A stretch of 64,000 bases of DNA from JAHEFU01 sp041395205 (GTDB lineage: Bacteria; 4484-113; JAFGCY01), in contig JAWLAZ010000001.1 of NCBI GenBank assembly GCA_041395205.1, forward strand, positions 1,178,001 through 1,242,000, written 5' to 3'. Positions 1-7,947 of the stretch are shown piece after piece (within the stretch, counting starts at the first letter, position 1; the number at the start of each line of letters is the position of its first letter). The notes under the pieces are model-generated. The model was not told where the DNA came from. It did no database searches and worked only from the letters and a program-made list of their open reading frames with translations. The translations under genes and the position numbers were made by a program.

Positions 1-301
1 TACAACGGGTTAATGAGTCCCAGTGGTCATTCTGTATGGCGACATTCAACGTGCACGTCTTAACGCCGATTTAACTTGCTTCCACGGACCCATCCGTACT
101 AAAGTTGTAGCCGTTGAGCGTCAGGCCTTGCTGGCAAGGCTTACTGGATCGGACCGGCTCAGTCCTGAATATGATTTGCAAGCCACACGCTGCGGCTTAA
201 CAGGCCTGCGGTGCTTCGTCCAGTAGCCTCCACCTGCCAGAAGATTCTCTCTGTATCCAGGCCTGAAGCATGCATACCTTGACGCACAATCTCATCAGCA
301 C
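1..301. other. No recognisable gene
   Basis: I found no convincing coding or structural RNA gene here. A short reading frame running in from the left edge stops at about position 74 and could be the end of a gene cut by the window, but nothing identifies it. A strong terminator on the plus strand follows directly, so some transcript (protein tail or small RNA) probably ends here. Confidence 0.4.
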
Positions 302-330
302 AGGGCTCCCCCTCCCAGGGGAGCCCTTTT
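302..330 (+). terminator. Rho-independent terminator
   Basis: A perfect 10-bp stem (302-311 with 318-327) with a 6-nt loop is followed by four T residues on the plus strand only. It should end a plus-strand transcript from upstream; no T-run exists in the opposite direction. Confidence 0.8.
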
Positions 331-417
331 CATTGGCAGTGAACCCGGATTTCGGCATTTGCTTACTTTGGCAGACCCATAATTCGTTAATATTCCAATG
401 ACTCACCTCTGTATTGG

Positions 418-461
418 AGCGGTGGCCCGGGAGGATCCCCCCGAGACTCCCGGCCACCGCT
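418..461. repeat. Long imperfect hairpin in a 5' region
   Basis: Arms 418-427 and 452-461 are perfectly complementary (10 bp), and the inner bases can extend the pairing (GGGAG with CTCCC). No T-run follows, so it is not a typical terminator. It lies about 150 nt upstream of the gene at 613 and may be a leader structure. The rest of 331-612 shows nothing else I can support. Confidence 0.45.
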
Positions 462-612
462 GTACTCCCGCTGATTTTGAGTTCCCTTCACCGCGATCTA
501 AGCCCTGCCACACTCAAGTCTGCAGCTGGCAGGGTTATGCTTCTGGAAACAAGCCGGGGCTCCTTTTATATATGTTGCTTTCGAGGAAGTTCCGGACAGC
601 CATGGAGGGCTG

Positions 613-1464
613 ATGCAGGCTTGCTGTGACTTCCGCTCACGCTGCGGGATCAGCGTGGACTATCCGCCGGACATCGCGGCGGAGTACCGCCGGCTGCTGC
701 ACTGGCTGAGCAGCCTGCTGCGCCCCGTGCTCGACCGCGTCTATACCTGCTCGCCGGAGCTGGTGGAGGCCGAGCTGGAGCAGCTCGCTTCCCAGATCCG
801 CAGCGGCAGCCTCGCGCGCCAGCATGAGCGGGTGCTGCGCGTACACCTGCTGAGCATTGAGATGCAGGCCCGCATGGACGTGAGCGGCCTGCCCCCCACG
901 CCCTGGCAGCTGAGGATGCTGCTCGACCTGCTGGAGCAGCGCAGCCCGGATCTCGTCTGTGATCTGCTCCTGACCCGCGAACTGCTGCTCTGGCGGCTGA
1001 TTGCCGACAACAGTGGCCTGCGGCCGCTGGACCGCGGGGAGCTCGAGCTGCTGCTGGGCCGGCTGGAGGGCCTGATGGAGGACCGCCAGCTCTGGCATGT
1101 ACTGGCGATGTGGGCCTTCCGGCACGGCGAGCGCGAACTGCTGGCCCGCGCCTACGGGATCTTCCTCGTCAATCCGGGCAGCTCGCTCAACCAGGCACTC
1201 TGGCAACGCGTGAACCTGATGTACCTGCTGCTGGACGGCCGGGCCGGGCCCCGCGACGTGCTGGAAAGCATGCGCGCACTGAGCGTGCATCCGCAGGTGG
1301 TGGAGTTCCGGCGTCACATCCTGCCGCGCTGCATCGAGGCCGGGATCGCTGATGAAAGCCTGCAGCATGCCCTGGATGAGCGGATGGAATCCCTGCGCCG
1401 CCGCGGCTATGAATGGCGCGGCAGTGAGGCCCGCACCAAGAGCCTGCGCACCCGTACGATCTGA
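613..1464 (+). CDS. Hypothetical helical protein
   Basis: Unrecognised 283-residue protein. It is rich in Leu, Arg and Glu and looks almost entirely alpha-helical, with no signal peptide or membrane segment. Repeated Leu-rich stretches (around residues 95-160) with regular charge spacing suggest a helical-repeat or protein-interaction fold, which is inference only. The ATG at 613 is supported by GGAGGG four to five bases upstream. GC-rich third positions match the neighbouring genes, supporting real coding. The next gene starts about 100 nt downstream, so co-transcription is possible but unproven. Confidence 0.6.
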   Translation: MQACCDFRSRCGISVDYPPDIAAEYRRLLHWLSSLLRPVLDRVYTCSPELVEAELEQLASQIRSGSLARQHERVLRVHLLSIEMQARMDVSGLPPTPWQLRMLLDLLEQRSPDLVCDLLLTRELLLWRLIADNSGLRPLDRGELELLLGRLEGLMEDRQLWHVLAMWAFRHGERELLARAYGIFLVNPGSSLNQALWQRVNLMYLLLDGRAGPRDVLESMRALSVHPQVVEFRRHILPRCIEAGIADESLQHALDERMESLRRRGYEWRGSEARTKSLRTRTI

Positions 1465-1568
1465 GCGCGGAAACAGGTCGCCATGCTGTGTCTGAGCATT
1501 ATGCTCAACCCGGAAGCGGATTGATATTGGCGAAATCCTGAGCCGGGATATCCGTCCAACCTGGCGTT

Positions 1569-1790
1569 ATGGATGCTATCGTTAATGCCATGCCTGAATT
1601 GTTCCCGGCCCTCATCCAGTTCGATCAGGGACTGCTGCCCTGGTTCTTCGGTGGCAACCTGCTGATGGGCATCCTCGCCTACCTCGTTGGCGAGCGGCAG
1701 GGCAATGGCTGCCTCGGCTGCTTTCTGGGAATCATCCTCGGCCCGTTCGGCCTGATCATCACGGCTCTGATGGGCCGCAACCGGGGCTAG
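1569..1790 (+). CDS. Small membrane protein, 73 aa
   Basis: 73 residues with two hydrophobic segments (about 24-40 and 48-66) separated by a short polar loop containing Gly, Glu, Arg, Gln and a Gly-Cys-Leu-Gly-Cys stretch, ending in a basic tail. It fits a small two-span inner-membrane protein of unknown role. No good ribosome binding site is visible before the ATG, so the start is uncertain. It is followed after one base by another tiny membrane ORF (1792-1887), and the two look like a co-transcribed pair. Confidence 0.5.
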   Translation: MDAIVNAMPELFPALIQFDQGLLPWFFGGNLLMGILAYLVGERQGNGCLGCFLGIILGPFGLIITALMGRNRG

Positions 1791-1791
1791 C

Positions 1792-1887
1792 ATGAGCCGC
1801 CGCCTGAAACGCTTCCTGCTGGGACTGAGCTTCTTCGTGCTCGTGGGCCTGATGGCCTGGTCCTGGTACCGGCACCTCAATCCCTGA
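1792..1887 (+). CDS. Tiny single-span membrane protein, 31 aa
   Basis: The ATG lies one base after the stop codon of the upstream small membrane gene, and the frame runs 31 codons to TGA. The product has a basic start (Ser-Arg-Arg-Leu-Lys-Arg), one hydrophobic helix of about 17 residues and a short Trp/Tyr/Arg tail: the layout of a small single-pass membrane protein. The tight spacing suggests translational coupling. Function unknown. Confidence 0.45.
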   Translation: MSRRLKRFLLGLSFFVLVGLMAWSWYRHLNP

Positions 1888-1982
1888 ATCGCCTTAGCGG
1901 CATTGCTCTGCCAATGCTGCGCCGCGGAACAAAGCCGGGGTAAACTGGTCTGTAGCACACTCGGGTTTGCAGGGAGTTGGGG

Positions 1983-2780
1983 ATGACGATTCCACGCACA
2001 TATGCGTTTTGTTCGATATTGCTGTTCATGCTTGCTGCGGGCACTGCCCAGGCAGCTCAGTCCGATCCCGCCATCAATGTGATGCAGGCCGCGCAGCTGG
2101 CATCGATTGGCATCGGTGAAGCTGCCACACAGTCACTGGAACGGGAGCAGCCGCAGGGCTGGCGCTCCAGAGAGCTGCCGGGAACGGACTTCTGGGTGGA
2201 TATCCGTGTGCGTCCTGTGGATGACCCGACAGGCCTGGGCCAGGAGGTGCTGGTATCACTGGATGGCCGTGAGCGGGATGCGCTGTACTGTGACAACATC
2301 ACCCGCGGTTATCAGCAGGACGGCAAATTCATCTCCGCCTGGCAGGTGCGCAACCTCGTCTGGGTGGTCAGGGATGAAGCGCTGGAAGAACTGCTCAGCG
2401 GCGAGCCCTGGACGATTGAGCACCGCCAGTGGAGCTCGGACTGGCCACAGGGCATGACCCGCGCGGCCTTCGAGCGCATCATTGAGCACAGTACGAAACT
2501 GCAGGCCGGCGAGCTGCACATCTTCTGCTACAGCGAGGCCGGTGACAGGCTGGAACTCGACATTGAGCAGCTTGACAACCGCTATCGCGTACAGGCGATG
2601 CTCGCCCCGGAGCTGCCGCTGGCGGGCAGCCTGCTGAAGGAAATCGACGTGGACACCCGCCGCAGTCCACTGGCTGCACTGACGGTGCAGGCCCGCCCCG
2701 GAGCACTGGGCTGGCTGGACCCCTTTGGCAACACGGTGGTGCTGGCGCCTTCCAGGGCTGCCGGACAGGAGGAGAAGTGA
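1983..2780 (+). CDS. Secreted protein, member 1 of a tandem paralog family
   Basis: 265 residues with a signal peptide (hydrophobic core, cleavage probably after Ala-Gln-Ala). I chose ATG 1983 because AGGGAG lies six bases upstream; an in-frame TTG at 1977 is less likely. After a helical N-terminal part, the mature protein carries the about 170-residue domain shared by the next three genes: a Trp start, an extended strand with Asp-Gly, a hydrophobic Trp-Val-Val strand, a Glu-Arg-rich helix, then a Leu-His-Ile-Phe-Cys-Tyr strand. This is the most divergent member. The stop overlaps the next start (TGATG), so translation is probably coupled. No known family recognised. Confidence 0.65.
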   Translation: MTIPRTYAFCSILLFMLAAGTAQAAQSDPAINVMQAAQLASIGIGEAATQSLEREQPQGWRSRELPGTDFWVDIRVRPVDDPTGLGQEVLVSLDGRERDALYCDNITRGYQQDGKFISAWQVRNLVWVVRDEALEELLSGEPWTIEHRQWSSDWPQGMTRAAFERIIEHSTKLQAGELHIFCYSEAGDRLELDIEQLDNRYRVQAMLAPELPLAGSLLKEIDVDTRRSPLAALTVQARPGALGWLDPFGNTVVLAPSRAAGQEEK

Positions 2781-3598
2781 TGAAACGGATCATGTTGGCA
2801 CTCACGGCCGGGCTTGCTGGTAGCCTGCTGCTGGCGAACCTGGCAACGGCGCAGGATGAACTTGTCGGCAGGGAACCGCAGCCCGTCGGCGACGTGGGCT
2901 ACCAGACCTACACCGTGGAACTGCCGCACAGGGCCTGGACGATCGGCATGCAGCTGCATGATGAAAATGGCGAGACCAGCGAGCAGAGCATCACGGTGCT
3001 GGATGGCTTCGTGGCGGAGGCCATGAGCAGCCGTGCGCGGGGTTATAAGAAGGATGACGAAAGCTGGGGCCAGGCGGTGGCCTATGGGTTCATGGTCTGG
3101 TTCGTGCCGGACGGGAAGCTTGAGGAATGGCAGGCGGGTGACAACTTCCTGCCCGGCTACTTTGACCCGCAGGGCCAGCCGCTCATGAGCAGTGCCGCAG
3201 AGCGCACGGGTCCGCAGGACGGCAGGCCGCTGGAAGGATTTCACGCTATGGACCAGGGCCGCCGCGCACTGCTGCTGGAGCATGCGCAGGAGCTGCGCGT
3301 GGACGGGCTGCACATCTTCATCTACGCACCGGGCTATCCGCGCATCGATCTGAGTGTTGACAAACTGGACTACCAGCACATCGTCAACGGTGTGTTCAGC
3401 GAGGATGAGGACGTGCTGGAGGCCGAGGACATCCCCTTCGAGCTGGACAGGCTGGAAACCCCGAGCCATATCGCGGACATCGTGCTGTTCACTGCGGGCG
3501 AGGACCTCGGCTTCATCACTGCAGACGGGGTGCAGGTCGGGGATGAATTCTGGGCTGAAGCAGTGGAGGAAGTCGGGGAAGTGGAAGAAGTCAGGTAG
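2780..3598 (+). CDS. Secreted protein, member 2 of the tandem paralog family
   Basis: 272 residues beginning with a signal peptide (Met-Lys-Arg, hydrophobic core, Ala-Thr-Ala-Gln). ATG 2780 overlaps the upstream stop and has AGGAGGA seven bases before it; GTG 2777 is an alternative. The family domain covers most of the mature protein, including a Trp-Thr-Ile start, a Met-Val-Trp-Phe-Val strand, a helix ending in the region before residue 175, and a Leu-His-Ile-Phe-Ile-Tyr strand followed by Asp-rich sequence. The C-terminal tail is Glu/Val-rich and low in complexity. The role is unknown; location is probably periplasmic or extracellular. Confidence 0.65.
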   Translation: MKRIMLALTAGLAGSLLLANLATAQDELVGREPQPVGDVGYQTYTVELPHRAWTIGMQLHDENGETSEQSITVLDGFVAEAMSSRARGYKKDDESWGQAVAYGFMVWFVPDGKLEEWQAGDNFLPGYFDPQGQPLMSSAAERTGPQDGRPLEGFHAMDQGRRALLLEHAQELRVDGLHIFIYAPGYPRIDLSVDKLDYQHIVNGVFSEDEDVLEAEDIPFELDRLETPSHIADIVLFTAGEDLGFITADGVQVGDEFWAEAVEEVGEVEEVR

Positions 3599-3679
3599 TC
3601 AATCAGTCAACTGCGAGACACTGAGCTGTCGCATATTGACTTCCTGACGAATTGACCTGGTGACTTACAGGAGTTGGAC

Positions 3680-4375
3680 ATGAAACTGATTCTGGCAACA
3701 CTGATCGCGATGCTGCTTCCCGGCCTGCTGCTGGCCCAGGATACAACTATTTCGCCCGCGGATTCACCAGTGGATCTGGCACCCGACTACGTCCCGGGTC
3801 AGACGAGTGGGTTGTGGGAACTCACAGTCCGGCTGTATGACGATCAGGACCGGAAGCTGACGGAATCAATGACATATTTCAACGGCGACATGCCTGCCAC
3901 GGTCGTCAACCGGCTCAGCGCGGAAATGCCCGGGACACTGATTGATGAGTATGCCTTCGTGCTCTGGGTATTGCCGGAGGAGCAGAACAGTGACTTCCTG
4001 GAGAATGGCTACCAGGAGCTGCCGGTCGGCGCGGAGGGAAGTATGAGACACGATCAACATGGCAATCCCGTTTCCAGCGGAGTGACGGCAGATGAGCGTA
4101 TCGCCGTTTTCCATGAACTGCTGGCGCAAGCAGAGCAGCTTGAGGTCGGTGGACTGCGATTCTACATCTACAGCCCATCAGCCAGCCGCGCAGAGCTTGT
4201 TCTGGGCTGGAAGGACCATAACCAGCAGGTGCATCCGCCGGAGTTCTATCGCACGGCAGAGGAGCGCGCTGCAGAGGAAGCCGCCGGGCTCATCTATGAA
4301 AGGGGCGCGATCCCGGTAGCGAACATCACCGTGTATTTCAGCAATGGTGGTGAGTGGGCCGGTGGCGATCACTGA
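3680..4375 (+). CDS. Secreted protein, member 3 of the tandem paralog family
   Basis: 231 residues with a signal peptide (Met-Lys-Leu start, Leu-Leu-Leu-Ala-Gln cleavage region). ATG 3680 is chosen over TTG 3674 because CAGGAG lies six bases before it. One copy of the about 170-residue family domain follows, ending in a Leu-Arg-Phe-Tyr-Ile-Tyr-Ser-Pro strand and a Trp-Lys-Asp segment. The C-terminus finishes in Asn-Gly-Gly-Glu-Trp-Ala-Gly-Gly-Asp, the unit that is repeated in the linker of the next gene. The leader before it contains short degenerate GTCA-type repeats seen again before the next gene. Confidence 0.65.
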   Translation: MKLILATLIAMLLPGLLLAQDTTISPADSPVDLAPDYVPGQTSGLWELTVRLYDDQDRKLTESMTYFNGDMPATVVNRLSAEMPGTLIDEYAFVLWVLPEEQNSDFLENGYQELPVGAEGSMRHDQHGNPVSSGVTADERIAVFHELLAQAEQLEVGGLRFYIYSPSASRAELVLGWKDHNQQVHPPEFYRTAEERAAEEAAGLIYERGAIPVANITVYFSNGGEWAGGDH

Positions 4376-4382
4376 CGGAATG

Positions 4383-4470
4383 ATAGTCAACAAGTCACTG
4401 AGTCACTGAGTCAATTGTGAAGTATCGAGAATTAGACGATTGACTGCTTGACTGCTTGACTTACAGGAGA
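4383..4470. repeat. Degenerate 8-bp tandem repeats between paralogs
   Basis: Imperfect tandem units of about 8 bp (AGTCACTG twice, TGACTGCT twice, with decayed versions either side) fill the gap after member 3. A related decayed tract lies at 3599-3665 after member 2, and part of it reappears at 4612-4635. All run directly into a leader with a TGACTTAC-(A/C)-GGAG core. Confidence 0.6.
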
Positions 4471-4502
4471 CGGACATCCAGGGCGGGGCTTTCCCCGCGC
4501 AG

Positions 4503-4557
4503 GCAGCGAGGAACTTGTTCTGAGCTGTCCTGCAGACCGACGAGCACTTGTGTGAGG
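4503..4557 (+). repeat. Copy of the dispersed 55-70 bp repeat
   Basis: This stretch (GCAGCGAGGAAC...GAGCTGT..TGCAGACCG..GAGCAC..TGTGAGG) matches the reverse complement of the tandem units at 58251-58650 nearly end to end, with scattered substitutions. It sits between two copies of the same gene leader (about 4446-4480 and 4617-4648), as if inserted there. Confidence 0.7.
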
Positions 4558-4650
4558 AGGCAGATCACACAGGGCGGGGATGTCAAACAGGCCGGCGGCG
4601 GAAAACAATGATTGACTCTTTGACTATGTGACTTACCGGAGATGGACAAC

Positions 4651-6219
4651 ATGAAACTGACAACGATTCTGACAATTGCCGTGACTATGCTGTGTGCTGT
4701 CCATTCATCGGCACTGGCCGAGGAGCCGGCCAAACCGTCTGGTGAGTTCCGCGAGATCTCCCCTGAGGAAATGGAAGCCAGGCTGGCTGGCCAGTGGTGG
4801 CGGCAGGCCGGTGAGATCGAGACCCCGGCTGGTGCCAGCACGGAGGGCACCTGGCTGATCAGGCTGGAGATGTTCGATGAGTCCGGCAAGCTGCTGTCAC
4901 AGTCAGAGCTGTTGTCAAAGTCGAATTCCTTTGCCAGCAGCAAGACGAAGCTGGTAGCAGGACAGCAGGGGGTCGGGGACTTTACCACGCTGGACGACTA
5001 CTGCATGCTGATGTGGGCCTTCCCTCCGCAGTATGAGCAGGCCTTCCGTGATTATGGCCACCTGGACTGGCCCGCCAATCGCGACGGTGTGAAGGTTACG
5101 CGCGAGGATGGCACGGAACTGGACCTGAGTCAGCCGCAGCTCAGCAAGGAGCAGTGCCGCGAACTGTTCACGCAGATGCTCAGGCGGGCTGCAGTGCTGG
5201 AGTATGACGGACTGCGACTGTACATGTTCTCGCCGGTGGCAAGCAGCATCAACCTGCATCTGGACTGGACGGACCGCGCCGACGAACCCGAGGCCCTGCC
5301 ACGTGACCCGCGGGAACGCGAAGCCGTGATCAGGGAAAAGGCCCGCCCCGCTGCGGACTTCACGCTCTACCTTAACGGCGGCCAATGGGCTGGCGGAGAC
5401 TCGATGCAAGCCGGTGGTGAGTGGTCCAGCGGAGGCACGATTGCCGGTGGTCAGTTCGCCGGTGGTGGCGATGTCGCTGGGACTGACACGGATGGTGGAG
5501 AGTGGGCCGGCGGCGGCGATTCTGCCAGCAGCAATGGCGGCCAGTGGGTCGGCGGCGGCAATCAGTTTGCCAATGCGCATCTGGCGGTGCAGCTGATGCA
5601 GGCCGAGAAGCGCAGCGATTTCAAGCCGAGCACCAGTGTTGCCAACAGGAGCTGGTGGAGCAGCCTTGACCCGCCCATCCGGCCTGATCCCTACACCAGC
5701 CAGGGCCGCTGGCTGCTGGACTTCAACCTGATGGACGAGACGGGACGGGTTGTCAGCGAAAGCAGCCTGCAGCTGATTGATGGCTTCCCGGCCCAGCTGA
5801 GCAATGTGCGCGGCCGCGGGCAGGACAGCGACCCGGACTACGGCGAGCTCGAGGACTACTACCTGCTGGCCTGGGTGATCCCGGATGAGTTGCATGCGGA
5901 CTTCCTGCAGAGCGGTTACCTGGACTGGCCGGTGCCCAACAGCGACAGGCTGGTTGTCGGGGATGACGGGCAGTACATAGAAAGCAGCCCGCCGCAGCTC
6001 AACGATGAACGGAAGCGCGCCTTGTTCACAGAGGCCATGTCACGCGCACACCACATGCTGATGGAGGGCCTGCACTTCTACGTATTCTCCCCGCAGGCGG
6101 CATCCGCTGACTTTGTGCTGAAGTGGCAGGATGGCATGCCGGGTGGCAATACCCTCGATGTTGCCAGCTGCAGCGTGAACTTTGCCAACGGCGGCCAGTG
6201 GGCCGGCGTGGAGAGCTAG
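4651..6219 (+). CDS. Secreted two-domain protein, member 4 of the paralog family
   Basis: 522 residues with a signal peptide (Met-Lys-Leu-Thr-Thr, hydrophobic core, Ala-Leu-Ala). ATG 4651 is preferred over ATG 4642 because CCGGAG then stands at usable spacing. It holds two copies of the family domain (about residues 70-210 and 350-505), joined by a Gly-rich linker (about 230-310) with repeated Gly-Gly-(Gln/Glu)-Trp-(Ala/Val)-Gly-Gly-(Gly)-(Asp/Asn) units; the same unit ends the protein. The repeated Trp/Gly units suggest a flexible or adhesive spacer. The TAG stop lies inside the CTAG target of the downstream insertion sequence, yet the original stop is regenerated, so the gene seems intact. 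Confidence 0.65.
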   Translation: MKLTTILTIAVTMLCAVHSSALAEEPAKPSGEFREISPEEMEARLAGQWWRQAGEIETPAGASTEGTWLIRLEMFDESGKLLSQSELLSKSNSFASSKTKLVAGQQGVGDFTTLDDYCMLMWAFPPQYEQAFRDYGHLDWPANRDGVKVTREDGTELDLSQPQLSKEQCRELFTQMLRRAAVLEYDGLRLYMFSPVASSINLHLDWTDRADEPEALPRDPREREAVIREKARPAADFTLYLNGGQWAGGDSMQAGGEWSSGGTIAGGQFAGGGDVAGTDTDGGEWAGGGDSASSNGGQWVGGGNQFANAHLAVQLMQAEKRSDFKPSTSVANRSWWSSLDPPIRPDPYTSQGRWLLDFNLMDETGRVVSESSLQLIDGFPAQLSNVRGRGQDSDPDYGELEDYYLLAWVIPDELHADFLQSGYLDWPVPNSDRLVVGDDGQYIESSPPQLNDERKRALFTEAMSRAHHMLMEGLHFYVFSPQAASADFVLKWQDGMPGGNTLDVASCSVNFANGGQWAGVES

Positions 6220-7049
6220 AGCCTATCTCAAAATTGACTCGTTGCCAAAAACGGGTAGAATTAGCACATGCAGAAGCTGACCGATCACCAGTGGGAGATG
6301 ATTCGTCATCACTTTCCGGAAGAGTTCTTTCCCCCGGAAAAGCGTGGCCGCAAGCCTGTTCCAGCCCGCAGGATTCTTGAGGCAGTGCTGTGGATCCTCA
6401 ACACCGGAGCGCAGTGGCACATGCTGCCGCAAAGCTTCCCGAACTACAAGACCGTGCATCGGCGATTCCAGCAATGGTGCCGGACGGAGGTACTGCGCAA
6501 TGTAATGACGGATCTGGCCAACATGCTCCGTGATGAGAACTTGATCGATGAGCGTGAGAGTTTCATCGACGCCACGTTTGCCATGGCCAGGGGTGGCGGT
6601 GATGAAGTGGGGTTGACGAAGCGCGGCAAGGGCGTGAAGATCCTCGCCATCGTTGACAGGCACGGGTTGCCGTTGTCAGTGAGCACGCATGCTGCCAACC
6701 ACCACGAGGTCAGGCTGGTGCAACTCAGCCTTGATTTCTACATGCTGGAGGCCATGCCAGAACATCTGATTGGCGACAAGGCTTATGACAGTGATGATCT
6801 TGACGAGGAACTGGCAAGAGATGGCATCAACATGATTGCACCGCACAGATGCAACCGAAGGAAACCGGCGACGCAGGACGGTCGACACCTTCGCCGCTAC
6901 AAGCGCCGCTGGCTCGTTGAGCGATTCTTCGCATGGTTGCAATGGCAGCGCAGGCTGCTTGTACGCTGGGAGTTGCACTCGGAGAACTTCCTTGGTCTCG
7001 TGCAGCTTGCAGTCGTCTGCATCTTCCTTAAACAATTTTGAGATAGGTT
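6220..7049 (+). mobile_element. Complete IS5-family insertion sequence
   Basis: An 830-bp element with 17-bp terminal inverted repeats (6220-6236 and 7033-7049, one mismatch at the second base) flanked by a CTAG direct repeat (6216-6219 and 7050-7053). It has one intact transposase gene whose stop codon lies within the right inverted repeat. CTAG/TA-type targets are known for the IS5 and IS427 groups of the IS5 family. The intact frame and near-identical ends suggest a recent insertion. Confidence 0.92.
6268..7041 (+). CDS. IS5-family transposase
   Basis: 257-residue DDE transposase that cuts and rejoins the ends of its own element. The N-terminal third is the helical DNA-binding region typical of IS5-type transposases (Leu-Thr-Asp-His-Gln-Trp start, Trp-Ile-Leu-Asn-Thr-Gly-Ala-Gln-Trp motif). 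Catalytic residues are visible: Asp in Phe-Ile-Asp-Ala-Thr-Phe (about residue 95), Asp in Ile-Gly-Asp-Lys-Ala-Tyr-Asp-Ser (about 170) and Glu in Trp-Leu-Val-Glu-Arg-Phe-Phe-Ala-Trp (about 219), followed by the usual basic helix. Length is normal and no frameshift is seen, so the enzyme is probably active. Confidence 0.95.
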   Translation: MQKLTDHQWEMIRHHFPEEFFPPEKRGRKPVPARRILEAVLWILNTGAQWHMLPQSFPNYKTVHRRFQQWCRTEVLRNVMTDLANMLRDENLIDERESFIDATFAMARGGGDEVGLTKRGKGVKILAIVDRHGLPLSVSTHAANHHEVRLVQLSLDFYMLEAMPEHLIGDKAYDSDDLDEELARDGINMIAPHRCNRRKPATQDGRHLRRYKRRWLVERFFAWLQWQRRLLVRWELHSENFLGLVQLAVVCIFLKQF

Positions 7050-7053
7050 CTAG

Positions 7054-7731
7054 TCAGAAGCAGAAACAGAATGAGAATGAGAAGCAGCATCGAACGACGT
7101 ACCGGCGTCGCCCGGCGTCGCCAGCACGCTAGCTTTGGCAACCGGGCTACATGATCCGCGAATGAGATTGCGATGCCTGGGGGAATGACGATCTTCGTGC
7201 CTTTGCGACCCGATCATGGTTGCATGAATAGCCATACAACCAAGAGAGAGCCGCTTGTTGCCAGGTTTGTCCAGCATTAGTACTTCGGCGCATTCACTTC
7301 ATGGTGCGCGAAGCGCGCGCCGGTACGGTTTTTCCTGGTTTACCTCCTGGACTTCTCTGCGTCTCTGCGGCTCTGCGTTGAACAGAAGCTTCGCGGATTT
7401 CCTCGTTGCCAGTCGAGCGCAGCGAGCCGTGGCATTCCCTCAGACTACCGCTGAAGCGTGTAACTCCGTTGTGCGGCCTGCGTCGCAGCTCCATTGCCAG
7501 ACTTGCATCTGGCCTCCATTGCCAGACTTGCATCTGGCCTCCGTTGCCAGACTTGCATCTGGCCTCCGTTGCCGGAATGAATTCTGGCCTCCCCCGCGGC
7601 TGATTGCTCTCGCGCCGGCACTACGCGCCCTGATGCAGCTTGCCATTGTGCGCAAACAAGTTGCGCAGCTCCGTTCTGATTCTCATTTTCATTCTGCTTC
7701 TGCCAACTGCCAACTGCCAACTGACTTCTGC
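7054..7731. repeat. Repeat-rich intergenic island
   Basis: About 680 bp without a credible gene. It begins and ends with decayed 6-7 bp microsatellite-like tracts (AGAATG units near 7060; CCAACTG three times near 7705-7725) and contains a CTCTGCG-type tract near 7350-7375. Reading frames across it have no family resemblance, change composition abruptly and overlap repeats, so I treat them as chance. Confidence 0.6.
7493..7592. repeat. 25-bp tandem hairpin repeat, four copies
   Basis: Units start at 7493, 7518, 7543 and 7568. Each is ATTGCCAGACTTGCATCTGG plus CCTCC; the last is altered to a CCGGAATGAATTCTGG core. On the minus strand each reads GGAGG followed by a GCCAGA-TGCAAG-TCTGGC hairpin. 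The same kind of hairpin recurs in several other intergenic islands with different stem sequences. Confidence 0.85.
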
Positions 7732-7947
7732 CTACTTCTTCACCGGTTTATTCAGGTAGAAGAACAGCAGCACCAGCCCGAGTACCATCGGCAGGGCCAG
7801 CTGCATGGCGGTGAATTCCATCAGATCCAGGCCCGCGGTGCCGCGCCGGTACTCCAGCAGGAAGCGGATCCCGGTGTAGAGAATCAGCGCCGTTGCCAGG
7901 AGCAGCAGCCACCACTTGCGCTGGCGTGCCGGATCAAGCAGTGCCAT
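7732..7947 (-). CDS. Small two-span membrane protein downstream of dihydroorotase
   Basis: 71 residues (start at 7947, supported by GAGGAA eight to nine bases upstream; a longer in-frame start at 7974 is possible). It has two hydrophobic helices (about residues 13-30 and 47-64), a basic start and a Lys-rich end (Lys-Pro-Val-Lys-Lys). The gene overlaps the end of the dihydroorotase gene by 14 bp on the same strand, so they are almost certainly one transcript. No family recognised; an inner-membrane location is inferred from the helices. Confidence 0.6.
   Translation of the reverse strand: MALLDPARQRKWWLLLLATALILYTGIRFLLEYRRGTAGLDLMEFTAMQLALPMVLGLVLLFFYLNKPVKK

Noticed and set aside
1..300. 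tmRNA, RNase P or another structural RNA before the terminator
   Set aside because: I could not match any conserved core or 3' end.
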